A stretch of DNA of 64,000 nucleotides, taken from NCBI GenBank assembly GCA_035772405.1, contig JAYKKM010000224.1:3492501-3556500 (forward strand), given 5' to 3'. Numbering within the stretch: position 1 is the first letter of the stretch; each line of letters opens with the position of its first letter. Source of the stretch: Chrysogorgia sp. JL179-B06 (lineage: Eukaryota; Cnidaria; Anthozoa; Scleralcyonacea; Chrysogorgiidae). Both the position numbers and the translations under genes were made by a program. The notes below the pieces were generated by a model. It made no database searches, was not told the origin of the DNA, and saw nothing but the letters and a program-made list of their open reading frames with translations. Of the stretch, positions 43,218-53,626 are shown piece by piece.

Positions 43218-46200
43218 TGATCAGAAAAAATTAAAATATAGTCAAAAAGATATAGATAAAATTGTAAGTTTATTTAATAAGAAAAAAGAAAGTAAGAAAA
43301 ATGAAAAAATAGACGATTATTTTTCTGTTAATCATATCGAAACTATTAGTAGAGAAAAATTTAAAGTCACTGAACAACATTTTTCTTTGGATGTTTCACG
43401 GGAAAAAACGGTTAATTTTATTAGTTTTATTCAATCGTTATCGTTGGTTTTTTCTTATTTAATTAACATTGCACGGGCAAATGTAAAAAGTGATGATGAT
43501 TATGTTAGATTTATCTTTAGTAATGCGCCAAAAAGTTTTTTCTCTACAGCCGTTTTACCCGTGAAAGACTTTGACGTTAAATATTTCTTAAATATTATGG
43601 AAAAATTTATGCAGAGTAATAAACAAATAATAGCTAATGGATGGAATAGTAAAGTAATAGTTCAAACTTTTCCCGCAGGAATAAGTACAAATAAAAAAAA
43701 AATAGTGTATTAAGGAAAAAAAGTATTTACAATAGTTTGAATAAGGGAAATGCTACAGATAAAGGCGGTGTGAAAAGTAATGTAAAAAAATATGGCCGTA
43801 AATTTCGCACGGGGGTATTTTATATTCTTAGCCATGTATTATTTCGTACAGTGAAAGATTGCTGTTTTGCTTTATCAATATTAGTGGGTTTATCATTTTT
43901 AAAACAAGACGTTAAATATTTTATAATGAAAAGAAAACCCAATAAACCCGTGGATGATTTATTTACGTGTGAAGAAATTCGAAATGTATATCGGGAATGT
44001 GGGTTACCCGAGGGTAATGTTGATGCCACACAGTTTGAGTTAGTATATAATAATTATTTAAAAAAACAGGGTGTTGATTTGTTAGTGTATGCTGACACTC
44101 ATTCCGATAATATAATTTATGATTCACGAACTGATAGTGAGGGTAATCTTATTAAATTAACTAATGAAATTGTATGCTTATGGTTAAATAATAATCATTA
44201 CGATGTAGTCTTAAGCATAAAGGAATTTTCTAAACTTAACACCAGTTCTTTTTGTGTTAAATGTATGAGTCATTTTACACGCCATGAATATGTCGATAAT
44301 CACCTATGTACTACAAATAACTTAACTTGTTTACGATGTTATAAATATCCGAATAAGTGTAAAGATAAAAATAATAAACTTATTTGTAGCAGTTGTGATA
44401 TAATTTTTTATGATGAAAATTGTTTTACAAATCATTTAACAAATAACATTTTTAAACCCTCTCATAGTAATTATGATCGTTTAACACCGTGTCAATATTT
44501 TTTTTATTGTAAAACCTGTAACAAAATTTGTCCTCGATTCTTTTTCATTTTTTCTAATAAAACAGTTAAACATGATTGTAGCAAACGATTTTGTTTTCAT
44601 TGTGATAAATACATGAAACAACCTCATTTTTGTTATGTGAAACCCCTTTCACTTGAATATAACAAGAGGAAAGAAAGTGAACCCACTTTATTTTTTTTTG
44701 ATTTTGAAACAAATGTAACCGAAACTAAATTGCTCGTACCGTTTTATTGTATCGTCCAAAGGGTATGTAAAAAATGTCAACATATTGAATTTAAAAAAAC
44801 AAAAATATTTGAAAAAAAAGGATCAAGAAATTATCGATAATACTATTGAAAAAGTTAGTTGTTGTGGGAATAGACAATTTATTTTTGATAACAATGTTAT
44901 TGAAACTTTATGTGAATTTATGTTTGAACAAACAAATTCCGTTTGGATAGCTCATAACGGGGGTAGATTTGATACTATTTTTATTTTAAAATATCTTTTA
45001 GAAATAAAACAGATAATGCCGAATACTATAATGAACGGTACTAAAATAATGAGTTTAATAATTAAAGAACAAAATATTAGAATCCTCGATAGTTATTTGT
45101 TTTTTAGTATGAAATTAGCGGATATTCCAAAAGCAATGGATCTTCAAGGGGAATGTAAGGGATTTCATCCTTATGAATTTTACGATTTAACTTATGAGGG
45201 TGAAATTGTAGATCGGAAATTTTTTGATACGAAACATATGAATACAGCAACACTTAATGAATTTGAAAAATGGTATTTAGAAAAAAAGAAAGAGAAATAT
45301 ATATTTCGTAAAGAGATTTATTATTATTGTTGTAGTGATGTAGATATTTTAAGAAAGGGATGTGTTAAATTTTCTACAATGATCGGTACCATAGGTCATA
45401 TCACCCCCTTTTATGCAAAGAATTGTATTACGATTGCTAGTTTAGCTTTGAAAGTGTATAGACTTAATTTTAAAAAAAAAAATTGTGTAGGAATTATTCC
45501 TGCTTCGGGGTATAGGGGTGGTGTAAAACAGAGTTTAATTGCTATTGATTGGTTAGATGAAATTAATCGAGAATTAGGAGGAAATTTAGAATATATCTGT
45601 TCACAAAATGGGGAGAAAACATTTCTATGGCGTTTTGTCGATGGTTTTTATAATGAAACGATATATCAATTTCATGGGTGTTTTTATCACGGATGTCCCA
45701 AATGTTTTGACCCCTATGCATTAAACGTTCTTACAAACGAAAAATTTAGTAATTTATATGCAAATACGCAACGTTTTTCTTGGACAATAAAAAATGCCGG
45801 TTACAAATTAATCGAGATGTGGGAATGTGATTATTTAGAAGAAAAAAAATATACACAGAAACAATTAATTGAAAAGAAAAGAAAATTTTATCCGTTTACT
45901 CCTTTAACACCACGTGACGCATTATATGGGGGGCGAACTTCCCCCGTATGTTTATTTAAAGAAACAAAACCCAACGAACGAATAAGTTACGTAGATTTTA
46001 CATCGCTATACCCTCATGTACAAAAAAATTATGATTTTCCTGTGGGTCATCCTACTATTTTACTGGGCGAGGATTGTAATAAAATAAAAATCAAGGACAT
46101 ATTTGGTGTAGTAAAATGTTGTATTTCACCTCCTCGAAATATTTACTTTCCTGTTTTACCCGTTAGAATAGATGGGAAATTATTATTTCCATTATGTTAT

Positions 46201-47262
46201 AAATGTGCTGTGGATAAATGTAATAAATGTGAACATAATGAAAGCGATCGATACTTGACGGGTACTTGGACTAGTGTTGAGATTAATGTTGCTATAGATA
46301 AGGGATATAAAATAATTGCTCTTTACGAAATATATCATTTTGAACGCAAAGAAAAAATCTTTTCACAATACGTAAATCAATTTTTAAAAATCAAACAAGA
46401 ATCTTCAGGAATTCCTACGAATTGTTTGAACGCAGATGGAAGTAAAAATGATGATAAAATTAAACAGTATTGTAATGATTATTTAAAAAATGAAAATGTT
46501 TTTTTAGATAAAGACAAAATAGAGAAAAATCCGGGATTAAGAACTATTGCAAAAACATTTTTAAATTCGTTATGGGGAAAATTTGCTCAAAACGAAAATA
46601 ATACACAAGTGTGTTTTTTAAACGATTATGAAGAATTATTAAATATTGCCAATGATAAAAGTAAAAAATTAACATCGATGGAATTTATAAACGAAACATT
46701 ATTACGTTGTACATATGAAAAAATTGATGATGCAACAACCCCTCTAAAAACGGGAAATGTAATCATTGCATGTTTTGTTACTGCATATGCACGTTTGAAA
46801 TTATACGAGTTACTCGTTAAATTAGACGATCGCGTTTTATATTTTGATACAGATTCTGTTATTTATATATCTGATGAAAATAATTATACTGATGTTAAAA
46901 CGGGAAATTATTTAGGAGATTTAACGAATGAATTAAATGAAAATGAATGGATAACAAATTTTTGTTCAACGGGTCCAAAATGTTACGCGTATATAACTAA
47001 TTTAAATCAGGAATGTATTCATGTGAAAGGTTTTACTTTAAAAAATGAAACAATAAAAGAAAAATTGAATTTTTTATCCTTGACACAATGTGTTAAAAAT
47101 CAAGATCAGATCATCGAAATTAAATATCACAATAAAATATGTAAAGATAAACTTAATCATATTTTTATTGAGGATGAAATAAAAAAATTTTCATTTACAT
47201 TTAATAAACGTGTTGTTAAAAATAATTTTAATACGATTCCGTTTGGATTTTTAGATAACTGA
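43210..47262 (+). CDS. polB: Protein-primed family B DNA polymerase (PolB), two frameshifts
   Basis: Three consecutive frames. 43,210-43,713: N-terminal domain. 43,737-44,840 (true entry earlier, inside an A10 run near 43,690): Cys-rich region with several CxxC pairs, then exonuclease motif I FFFDFET. 44,785-47,262: exo II AHNGGRFD (~residue 56), exo III YCCSDVDIL, polymerase motif A DFTSLYP (~404), KxxxNSxxG motif B KTFLNSLWGKFA (~590) and motif C YFDTDS (~686). Frames 1-2 and 2-3 break at A runs (43,690 and ~44,812). Together ~1,350 residues, normal for Polinton pPolB. Either two indels, assembly homopolymer error, or (less likely) recoding. Replicates the element from protein-primed ends. 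Confidence 0.93.
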
Positions 47263-47263
47263 A

Positions 47264-47943
47264 ATGAACAATGTTTCATTACCATTTCAACACCCTTTTA
47301 TGTTAACGTTATGTGGTCCTAGTCAAAGTGGGAAAACATATTGGGTATTACAATTATTGAAAAATATTAACATTATGATTACACCTGCAATTGTTAAAAT
47401 TGTTTATTTATATTCAATTTATCAACCTCTGTACGCTGAAATGGAAAAAGTTCTTGCGGAAAAAAAACAGATATTAGTGTTGAATTTATTGATTGTCAAA
47501 AGGGTATTCCCCGCATTACTGATATACAAACGAATACCCGTGAAAATACGTTAATAATATTAGATGATCTCATGTTAGTTGCAACATCATCAAAAGAAAA
47601 TCTTGAAAGAATAGATAATATTGCAACTCAAGATGTCCATCATCGTAATATTAGTGTTATTTTTACATGTCAAAATTTAACATATGGTAATGGTAAATTG
47701 CGAAATTTACGTGTCAATAGTCAATATTATGTTATGTTTAAAAATTTAAGCGATTATAATAATATGTATACGATATGTGATAATAAAAAAATTAATAGAA
47801 ATAGATTTAATAAAGTATTAAGCGAAATTAATGAGAAACCCTATGGTTATTTGGTATTTGATAATTGTAGAAAAGGGTATGAAAATTGTAGAATTAGAAC
47901 CAATGTATTTCCACATGAATCAACGCTAATCTATGATTTGTAA
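47264..47943 (+). CDS. FtsK/HerA-type genome-packaging ATPase, frameshifted
   Basis: The first frame (47,264-47,554) has MLTLCGPSQSGKTYW: Walker A GPSQSGKT at residues ~18-25. The second (47,572-47,943, entering upstream of 47,572) has LIILDDLM (Walker B, 47,550-47,575), NISVIFTCQNLTYGNG (sensor-like Gln) and the C-terminal LVFDN. The break is at an A8 run near 47,460. Starts one base after PolB stops, so co-transcribed. In Polintons/adintoviruses this ATPase packs DNA into capsids. Full length ~225 aa as in the family. Confidence 0.88.
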
Positions 47944-48067
47944 ATAAATGTAAAAATAAAAATAAAATGTTTGTTAAAAAATAAAAAGAGTTGTTGAAAA
48001 TCGTTTTTTTAAAAAGTATATATAGTATGGGGTGTGTATATTGTGTATGAACTTTTTTTAAAAAAAC

Positions 48068-48274
48068 ATGGCAAGAAGAAGATATAGACGAAGCAGGAGA
48101 ATTATCCTTAGAAAAAAGAAACATAAAGGGGGTAGTGCTCTAGATATTTTTGGACCTTTGGGATCGTTAGTTGGAAATCAATTGGGAATTGGTATTCGAA
48201 AAAGAAAAAGAAAAAGAAAACAAAAAGGGGGTGCTCGAGGTTCTAATATGGTCAATTGGTTGGGGTTATACTAA
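48068..48274 (+). CDS. Small Arg/Lys-rich, Gly-rich protein (68 aa)
   Basis: MARRRYRRSRRIILRKKKHK leader, a GGSALDIFGPLGSLVGNQLG hydrophobic Gly-rich stretch, then KRKRKRKQKGGARG. Basic arms around an amphipathic segment resemble adenovirus pX/pVI-like minor virion proteins by composition. Last gene of the plus-strand block. A TATA-like TATATATAG is ~45 bases upstream (48,018). Confidence 0.65.
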   Translation: MARRRYRRSRRIILRKKKHKGGSALDIFGPLGSLVGNQLGIGIRKRKRKRKQKGGARGSNMVNWLGLY

Positions 48275-48299
48275 AAATCCATAAATCACTGTAAAATAG
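48275..48299. terminator. Convergence point of the two core gene blocks
   Basis: Plus-strand genes end at 48,274 and minus-strand genes end at 48,300; only ~25 bases separate them. Both transcripts must end here, probably overlapping. AATAAA-like signals lie nearby within AT-rich sequence but are not specific. Confidence 0.4.
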
Positions 48300-48929
48300 T
48301 TAATTTTTTTGTTTAATTAAAAAATTGGCATTATTAAAACTACAACATGACTGATTGTTATTACTCTTACAATTTTTTTTACATTTTTTATTATATATTC
48401 CTACGAGTACACGACCTAAAATTGTTTCTATTTTTTTTTTTAATTTAATATCGTTTTTTAGTTTAATACGTTCATTTTTAAATATTTTTTGTTTATTATT
48501 ATTTTCGAATTCATTACGACATTGATTGTATAAATATAATAAACTCCAATTTCCACACACGGCTGTATTTTTGGATTGTAATTGTTTACTTTGAATATAT
48601 TGAAATGTTAGTCCTATTTTTACACTATAATCATACCAATATTCACGTTTATAAAACGAGACATCTTTTGCAAAACTATCAAAAAAATTCATATGTTTTT
48701 CTTTATCCACCCATATAGCAATCCAATGTTGACCGTTTTGATCTGCTTCATCCGTATTCCAAATCCAACACGAGGGATAATAAATTGTTTTAGGAAAAAT
48801 ATTTGCAGGAAATGTACCCAAATAATATTTATTTAAAAACTTATTTATTTTTGAAATTTTATTAATCTCGTTCGTAAATAAAAATTGGGTTAAAAAACAA
48901 TGTAAATTCATGGATTTTTGCGTCGCCAT
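48300..48929 (-). CDS. Adenain-like maturation cysteine protease (PRO)
   Basis: 209 residues, intact. Catalytic triad in order: His68 in NGQHWIAIW, Asp84 in NFFDSF, Cys125 in TAVCGNWSL, with a Gln in QSKQLQSKNTAVC as oxyanion region. This is the adenovirus/Ulp1-type protease of Polintons, which cleaves capsid precursors. Its start overlaps the end of the 48,908-49,591 gene by 22 bases. Length is normal for the family. Confidence 0.92.
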   Translation of the reverse strand: MATQKSMNLHCFLTQFLFTNEINKISKINKFLNKYYLGTFPANIFPKTIYYPSCWIWNTDEADQNGQHWIAIWVDKEKHMNFFDSFAKDVSFYKREYWYDYSVKIGLTFQYIQSKQLQSKNTAVCGNWSLLYLYNQCRNEFENNNKQKIFKNERIKLKNDIKLKKKIETILGRVLVGIYNKKCKKNCKSNNNQSCCSFNNANFLIKQKN

Positions 48930-49591
48930 TTTCTTCGTGTTGTATAGGGGGGTTTTGAGGGTATAGGAATGTGAGTGGTGAGTGATGTAGATGGTTCTTC
49001 GTGACTCGCAAGACCCGAAGGGGTTTTTCCCAAATTTATATAACGTTGTCGTAATTTTATATTTCGTATATAATAGGCAGGCATATGTAATTTTTTCAAT
49101 TCTTTTAAAGCAGCCGTCTGCTTTTGTTGTGTAAGATTGAACATGTTTTGTTTGCTGACATTATGCGTTAAATCGTATAATAAATCATGATGGTTTATGG
49201 CAACACCGTTTATTTTTATTATATCTGTACCCCCAATTTTAATTTTTTTCCTTTCAAGAAATTCTTTTATTTGTTGACCACTTGCCACAGTCGGTGTTTT
49301 CCTTACCTCAGGTGATTCATCATTGGTCACCTCATTTTCAAGTTCATTACTTTTTCTTTTCATATTTTGTTGTCTTTTTAAAAAACTAACCATACTCTCT
49401 GCGACACGTTGATCATTATTAACTTTTTTCATTTCTTCTTTCATTTTATTTTTACTTTCAATAAGATCGAAATTATTTTTGTTGTTAATTCCCTGCAATA
49501 ATTTTTCGTTTTCATGATCAGTTTTGATTAAATCTAAAATTTCATTTAATTTACTCGGATTAATTAATTGCATTTTATTTACTTCGGTCAT
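48908..49591 (-). CDS. Hypothetical structural-block protein (227 aa)
   Basis: Between protease and acidic protein in the late block. Lys/Glu-rich helix (~residues 15-90), then GGTDIIKINGVAINHHDLLYDLTHNVSKQN, a compact conserved-looking segment, and a Pro-rich C-terminus (TTHIPIPSKPPYTTRRKWRRK). Position suggests a virion or scaffold protein. It contains an IGG (KIKIGG) that could be a protease-type site, uncertain. No named family. Confidence 0.6.
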   Translation of the reverse strand: MTEVNKMQLINPSKLNEILDLIKTDHENEKLLQGINNKNNFDLIESKNKMKEEMKKVNNDQRVAESMVSFLKRQQNMKRKSNELENEVTNDESPEVRKTPTVASGQQIKEFLERKKIKIGGTDIIKINGVAINHHDLLYDLTHNVSKQNMFNLTQQKQTAALKELKKLHMPAYYIRNIKLRQRYINLGKTPSGLASHEEPSTSLTTHIPIPSKPPYTTRRKWRRKNP

Positions 49592-50132
49592 TTTTTTTTA
49601 TTTGTTGGTTAAGTAATTTGTATGCTTTTTGATATATGTTGATTATACGAAAATCCTCAGATAATAATATTTTTAAATCTTTTTCTTTTATTTTGTTCTT
49701 TGAAAACTTATTCAAAATATATTTATTATCACTGGAAAGTTGGATAGAAATTTTTTTATTTAAAATATTTTTAGCAATGTATTGTAATTTATTAATTAAT
49801 TGAGAATCTAACAACGTATTTTTTTTATCAATATCTGCTTTAAGATATTTTTTTAACGATGGTAAAAAATCCTTTTTTTTTTTTTCAAAAGCTTTTTTCT
49901 TTATTTTATTTAATTGAACTAATGTTTCTAAAAATTTTAAATCATCTTCGCAACTTGATGAAGAAGAAGTAACGGAACTTTCACTATCCATTTCATCACT
50001 AACATCATCGCTAACAACATCGCTATCATTTTCACTATCATCCTCCTCTTCATCATCATCTCTTGAATTATCATTTTTCTCGTCTTTTTTTTCCTCTTCT
50101 TTATTTAATTCATCATTTTTTTCTTCATTCAT
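49575..50132 (-). CDS. Acidic N-terminus hypothetical protein (185 aa)
   Basis: The first 65 residues are almost all Asp/Glu/Ser (DDDEEEDDSENDSDVVSDD). The rest is Lys-rich helical (LVQLNKIKKKAFEKKKK; ISIQLSSDNKYILNKFSKNK). Overlaps the next gene by 17 bases. Might be a scaffold or histone-binding acidic protein; function unknown. Confidence 0.6.
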   Translation of the reverse strand: MNEEKNDELNKEEEKKDEKNDNSRDDDEEEDDSENDSDVVSDDVSDEMDSESSVTSSSSSCEDDLKFLETLVQLNKIKKKAFEKKKKDFLPSLKKYLKADIDKKNTLLDSQLINKLQYIAKNILNKKISIQLSSDNKYILNKFSKNKIKEKDLKILLSEDFRIINIYQKAYKLLNQQIKKNDRSK

Positions 50133-50306
50133 TTTTTTTATGCGTAAACTGAAAACGGTGGAAATACAAGAATATGTTCACGATTTAGGGGTATTTTGTT
50201 AATAACTGTTTTTTTTATTTTTGGTTTATTTATTCTATTCTTTGTTGTAATGGGTTTTTGTGTTCTTCATTTTTTTTGTACATCCCCTTGTCACAAATGT
50301 TGATAA

Positions 50307-51638
50307 TTAAATGCTGTGTAATAATCTTGCAGGGGTATTTAATCCTACTCTAATTTCATTTCGAAATTCACCAACAAATATTAACGCCCCTACAACTGTA
50401 TTTTGAGAAAAATGAAAATCCACATTAACATTTCCCGACGGTCTTATGGGTAATACTGCAAGATGAGAGTCTCTATTATCTGTTAAATCAAATGCTAATA
50501 TAGAATACCCGTTTATAAAGTCATTATAAGTCATGGGCATTTCTGAATAGTTGCGATTTAATACCGAACGTAATTTTGAGTAAGCTTCAGCTTGATTTTC
50601 TATTCTCCCGACAACAGCGTTATTTACCGAAACTTCAACATTATCATAATTAGGCCAGTTAAACTCAAAAATATTATGAGTATATGATCCGTTCCAATTT
50701 GCTAATGGTGAAAATACAATATATAAACGTGTAGGAACGCTACCATTAAACACATCGATTACTTGATGCGAATTTCGTCCTGCAGCTACTGATTCAGTAA
50801 TACAACGATAATTGGTTGTATAATATAATGTTTCTTTATTATGGGTCACCATCCCTATATTAAGCGCATTTGATAATTGTTTTTTGGGTTTAAATACAGG
50901 AATTTTTATTTTAAAATCATCTAGGGTAATTATAGTAGCAGCAACGGGCATATCAGCATGATTGGCACCCATCATTACAATTGTATTTAATGCCCGCGTT
51001 AAACGTAATTCAACTTTATACGCTGTAGGAATATATATTTCAGCACCACCTTCGCTAAATAATGAACAATCAATCTCATCTATCAAATACTGTGATTGAT
51101 TTTGAAATGCCTGTGTTTTTTGTCTCCCCCCTGTATTTACGACAGCAGTTCCATTCGTGAAACCCGCGATACTGCTCATATGTGCGGCTGTATCTAAATA
51201 TGCTAAATTAAGCTCTTTAGAATCTTTATATCCCGACGGTGTTTGACGCATTATAAATTGTATCCATGATGCAAAATGTGCAAAATTATCTGATGGTGTA
51301 ATTAAATTTTCATTTATTTTTAATTCTTTTGTTTTCCACATTGTACGAAGGGGTAATGTAATCATCGAAAACCCCGATGCTGCAGGTGCTATAAGTCCAG
51401 CAGCATTTCTAATCGATACTCTAGCCATTATTTTAGCATCGCTTGTTTTCATTAATCCAACGGCGTTCCCATGTCTTGTAAACGTGTATACTGACGATTG
51501 ATTATCGACAGGCGTCGCAATAATTTCAGTTTCACGACATTCCGTAAACGTATCATTATAGGGTGATGAAGTAAAAAATTGTAAAGGTTCGCTAAATAAT
51601 ATGTCATTTTTTTCCACATCTTCAATTTTTTTACTCAT
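50307..51638 (-). CDS. Major capsid protein (double jelly-roll, hexon-like)
   Basis: 443 residues, intact. Beta-rich with no long helices. Conserved-looking blocks: SSVYTFTRHGNAVGLMKTSD, TLPLRTMWKTKELKINENL, AEIYIPTAYKVELRLTRAL, YKCITES-type strand, and the C-terminal HLAVLPIRPSGNVNVDFHF followed by ALIFVGEFRNEIRVG. The last two (G-x-hydrophobic-V-x-F-x-F ... hydrophobic-x-G/Y-E-F) are typical of the end of Polinton/adintovirus MCPs. It is the largest intact late-block gene and is separated from penton by small genes, as in relatives. Confidence 0.82.
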   Translation of the reverse strand: MSKKIEDVEKNDILFSEPLQFFTSSPYNDTFTECRETEIIATPVDNQSSVYTFTRHGNAVGLMKTSDAKIMARVSIRNAAGLIAPAASGFSMITLPLRTMWKTKELKINENLITPSDNFAHFASWIQFIMRQTPSGYKDSKELNLAYLDTAAHMSSIAGFTNGTAVVNTGGRQKTQAFQNQSQYLIDEIDCSLFSEGGAEIYIPTAYKVELRLTRALNTIVMMGANHADMPVAATIITLDDFKIKIPVFKPKKQLSNALNIGMVTHNKETLYYTTNYRCITESVAAGRNSHQVIDVFNGSVPTRLYIVFSPLANWNGSYTHNIFEFNWPNYDNVEVSVNNAVVGRIENQAEAYSKLRSVLNRNYSEMPMTYNDFINGYSILAFDLTDNRDSHLAVLPIRPSGNVNVDFHFSQNTVVGALIFVGEFRNEIRVGLNTPARLLHSI

Positions 51639-51649
51639 TTTATTTTTTT

Positions 51650-51811
51650 TTAAACGTTAATTTTAAGAATATTTGAAAGTGTTCCCAACACTTGAGGAAG
51701 TAACATACCCATTGCCAATGCTCCACCAAACCCTCCTTTTTGTATTTTTCTTCTACGTTTTCTTATTCCTCTTTTGTTTTTTCTTTTTTTGATGTATTTT
51801 TTACGTGTCAT
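51650..51811 (-). CDS. pX-like small basic/hydrophobic protein (53 aa)
   Basis: MTRKKYIKKRKNKRGIRKRR followed by KIQKGGFGGALAMGMLLPQV and LGTLSNILK. A very basic N-terminus, a GG junction (adenain-like proteases cut after such GG sites) and a hydrophobic tail: the architecture of adenovirus pX (mu) and its Polinton counterparts. Lies 12 bases downstream of the MCP ATG on the same strand order (between MCP and penton). Confidence 0.7.
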   Translation of the reverse strand: MTRKKYIKKRKNKRGIRKRRRKIQKGGFGGALAMGMLLPQVLGTLSNILKINV

Positions 51812-51930
51812 TTATTTTATTTTTAAAAAACAACAATACCCACAACAACAATAAAAATAATAATAATATACACAACATTATGATTTTTTTATATAACTTT
51901 TTTTTTATTTATACTTTTTTTTTACACAGT

Positions 51931-52206
51931 CTATCTATTTTGTAAAAAACGTATTACATTTGGATCTATTTTTTTTCTCTTTTTTTTATTATCACTTGTA
52001 TAATAAGTATCTAAATTTAAATTTGAGGGTAATCCCACACCCTCATTTAATAAAATTTCTTTCTTAGTTGGATTTTCTTTATTTTTTCTTTTCACAACAA
52101 AATATGATGAGGAATAATTTTTTCCACGATTTCTACCGTTTAACAATTCAGTGTAATCTTCTACGGATAGTTCATTTATTTTTTCAGTCATTATTTTTTT
52201 CTTCAA
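51931..52206 (-). CDS. Hypothetical basic protein (about 86-91 aa)
   Basis: Best start is the ATG at about 52,191 (MTEKINELSVEDYTELLNG). Continues SSSYFVVKRKNKE, NEGVGLPSNLNLDTYYTSD and KKKRKKIDPNVIRFLQNR. Overlaps the preceding gene end by ~20 bases. Late block; unknown virion or accessory protein. Confidence 0.55.
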   Translation of the reverse strand: MKKKIMTEKINELSVEDYTELLNGRNRGKNYSSSYFVVKRKNKENPTKKEILLNEGVGLPSNLNLDTYYTSDNKKKRKKIDPNVIRFLQNR

Positions 52207-52688
52207 ATAAATTTATATATATCTTAATTTCTTCACCTTTTATCGGCACGTTATTCTCATAGTTAATAAAGAACTGTAGTGATTGTTTAGCCTCTTTATC
52301 ACTCATAAATAAAAAATAGGGGAATTTTTTTTTTTCATCATTTAATGATGTATAAGGATTTTTTTCGTCAATATAAAATAATTCTTTTATAGTATATATA
52401 AAACGTTGTGTTGCATTGGAAATAATAGTAGATGAAGAAACTGAAATCGTTCCATTATTTATTTTTTTGATTGTGTTATTGCACTGAAATCCATTTTGTT
52501 TGCACACGTAATTCGAAATGAATTTTTGATATTTTTATATTCGAATTTAAATTCCATAAAAAATTTTTCCCACTATTTACTAACACGTAAAGAGAAAAAG
52601 GATAAAATATTTTATATTCTTTAATTATCATTTCCCCATTTTTTTCTTCAAGAACAATCAAAAGCATTATGTTGAATGTATTAAACAA
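52184..52688 (-). CDS. Hypothetical protein (about 165 aa), one frameshift
   Basis: Frame 52,476-52,688 (MLLIVLEEKNGEMIIKEYKI, SLYVLVNSGKNFLW) passes into frame 52,184-52,507 (NNTIKKINNGTISVSSSTI, DEKKKFPYFLFMSDKEAKQS) at about 52,500-52,507. The start overlaps the penton stop. Beta-rich beginning; no family recognised. Confidence 0.5.
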
Positions 52689-53626
52689 TCAATACTAAGC
52701 GTTCCCGAATCAAAAGGAACTAATTTTCCTGTAGTATCTTTAACTTTAATATGAATTTCTCTTATAATGTCTTTTTTTAATTTTCTCAATGATTTTGGGG
52801 GACTATAATAAACTAATTGTCCATCCCCCCCACCACCTTGTCGATTCCATTGAATGGGTACTGTTGTTAACAATTCGGAACAACTATCACCAACTAACCC
52901 CAGTTCTATTTCATCACAATATATAAACATTTTATTTAATCCGTCGGATACGTCGGGTAAGTAATCAAAATGTTTAGAAAAAAGGGTTCGAGGTGTAGGA
53001 TTATCTTTTTTTATTTCAAACAAGAGAGGTACGATTTCAAGACCTTTTTCATTTTTTAAACCTAGCATAAAAGCTATTTTTTTTGAAAATAATATATTAA
53101 TCTTTTGATTAAAAGAAGCATATTGAATACCCTTTTTTTCTACCGTAGTCTTGTTAGATAATCGAAATTCATTTACCCGTAACCCATCGGCTGCTTTACG
53201 CGCATTTTCATATACCCAATACTCAATCTCAACATTAACATTAATAATTACTTTCCCATTTGATCCGATGGTAAAAAAAATTTCAAATCCTTCTAAGATA
53301 TTATTTAAGAATATAATTAATGAAGACAAATCATAAATTCCGTCGGGTATAATAAATTTATCCGATGTAAAAACGAACTCACTGTTTGCGTATACCGAAT
53401 TATTATTTTCTTCAGGTATAAAATTCTTATAGGTTATGATAAATGAAAAAAAACATTCATCACCTACAATATTTTTAGTTGTTTGAGGATAACAAACTTG
53501 TAAAACTTCTAAAAAACATTCATTGTTCAAAGCATCAATGGGTTGTGCAATTTTCATTTCAAAATCATTAATCAAATTCTTTTGAAGTCCCCTTGATATT
53601 GAATTACTAGCAATGTGTAAATTCAT
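52667..53626 (-). CDS. Penton / minor capsid protein (single jelly-roll)
   Basis: 319 residues, intact. Blocks typical of Polinton penton (PW-type) proteins: FIIPDGIYDLSSLIIFLNN near residue 90, IAFMLGLKN near 190, KMFIYCDEIELGLVGDSCSE followed by LLTTVP near 235-255, and the C-terminal IREIHIKVKDTTGKLVPFDSG. The ATG overlaps the integrase stop as ATGA (53,623-53,626), so the two are translationally linked. Forms capsid vertices with the MCP. Confidence 0.85.
   Translation of the reverse strand: MNLHIASNSISRGLQKNLINDFEMKIAQPIDALNNECFLEVLQVCYPQTTKNIVGDECFFSFIITYKNFIPEENNNSVYANSEFVFTSDKFIIPDGIYDLSSLIIFLNNILEGFEIFFTIGSNGKVIINVNVEIEYWVYENARKAADGLRVNEFRLSNKTTVEKKGIQYASFNQKINILFSKKIAFMLGLKNEKGLEIVPLLFEIKKDNPTPRTLFSKHFDYLPDVSDGLNKMFIYCDEIELGLVGDSCSELLTTVPIQWNRQGGGGDGQLVYYSPPKSLRKLKKDIIREIHIKVKDTTGKLVPFDSGTLSIDCLIHST

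Noticed and set aside
44785..44840. Programmed frameshift in polB as the preferred explanation
   Set aside because: Breaks occur in several unrelated genes at homopolymers, so indels or sequence error are simpler.
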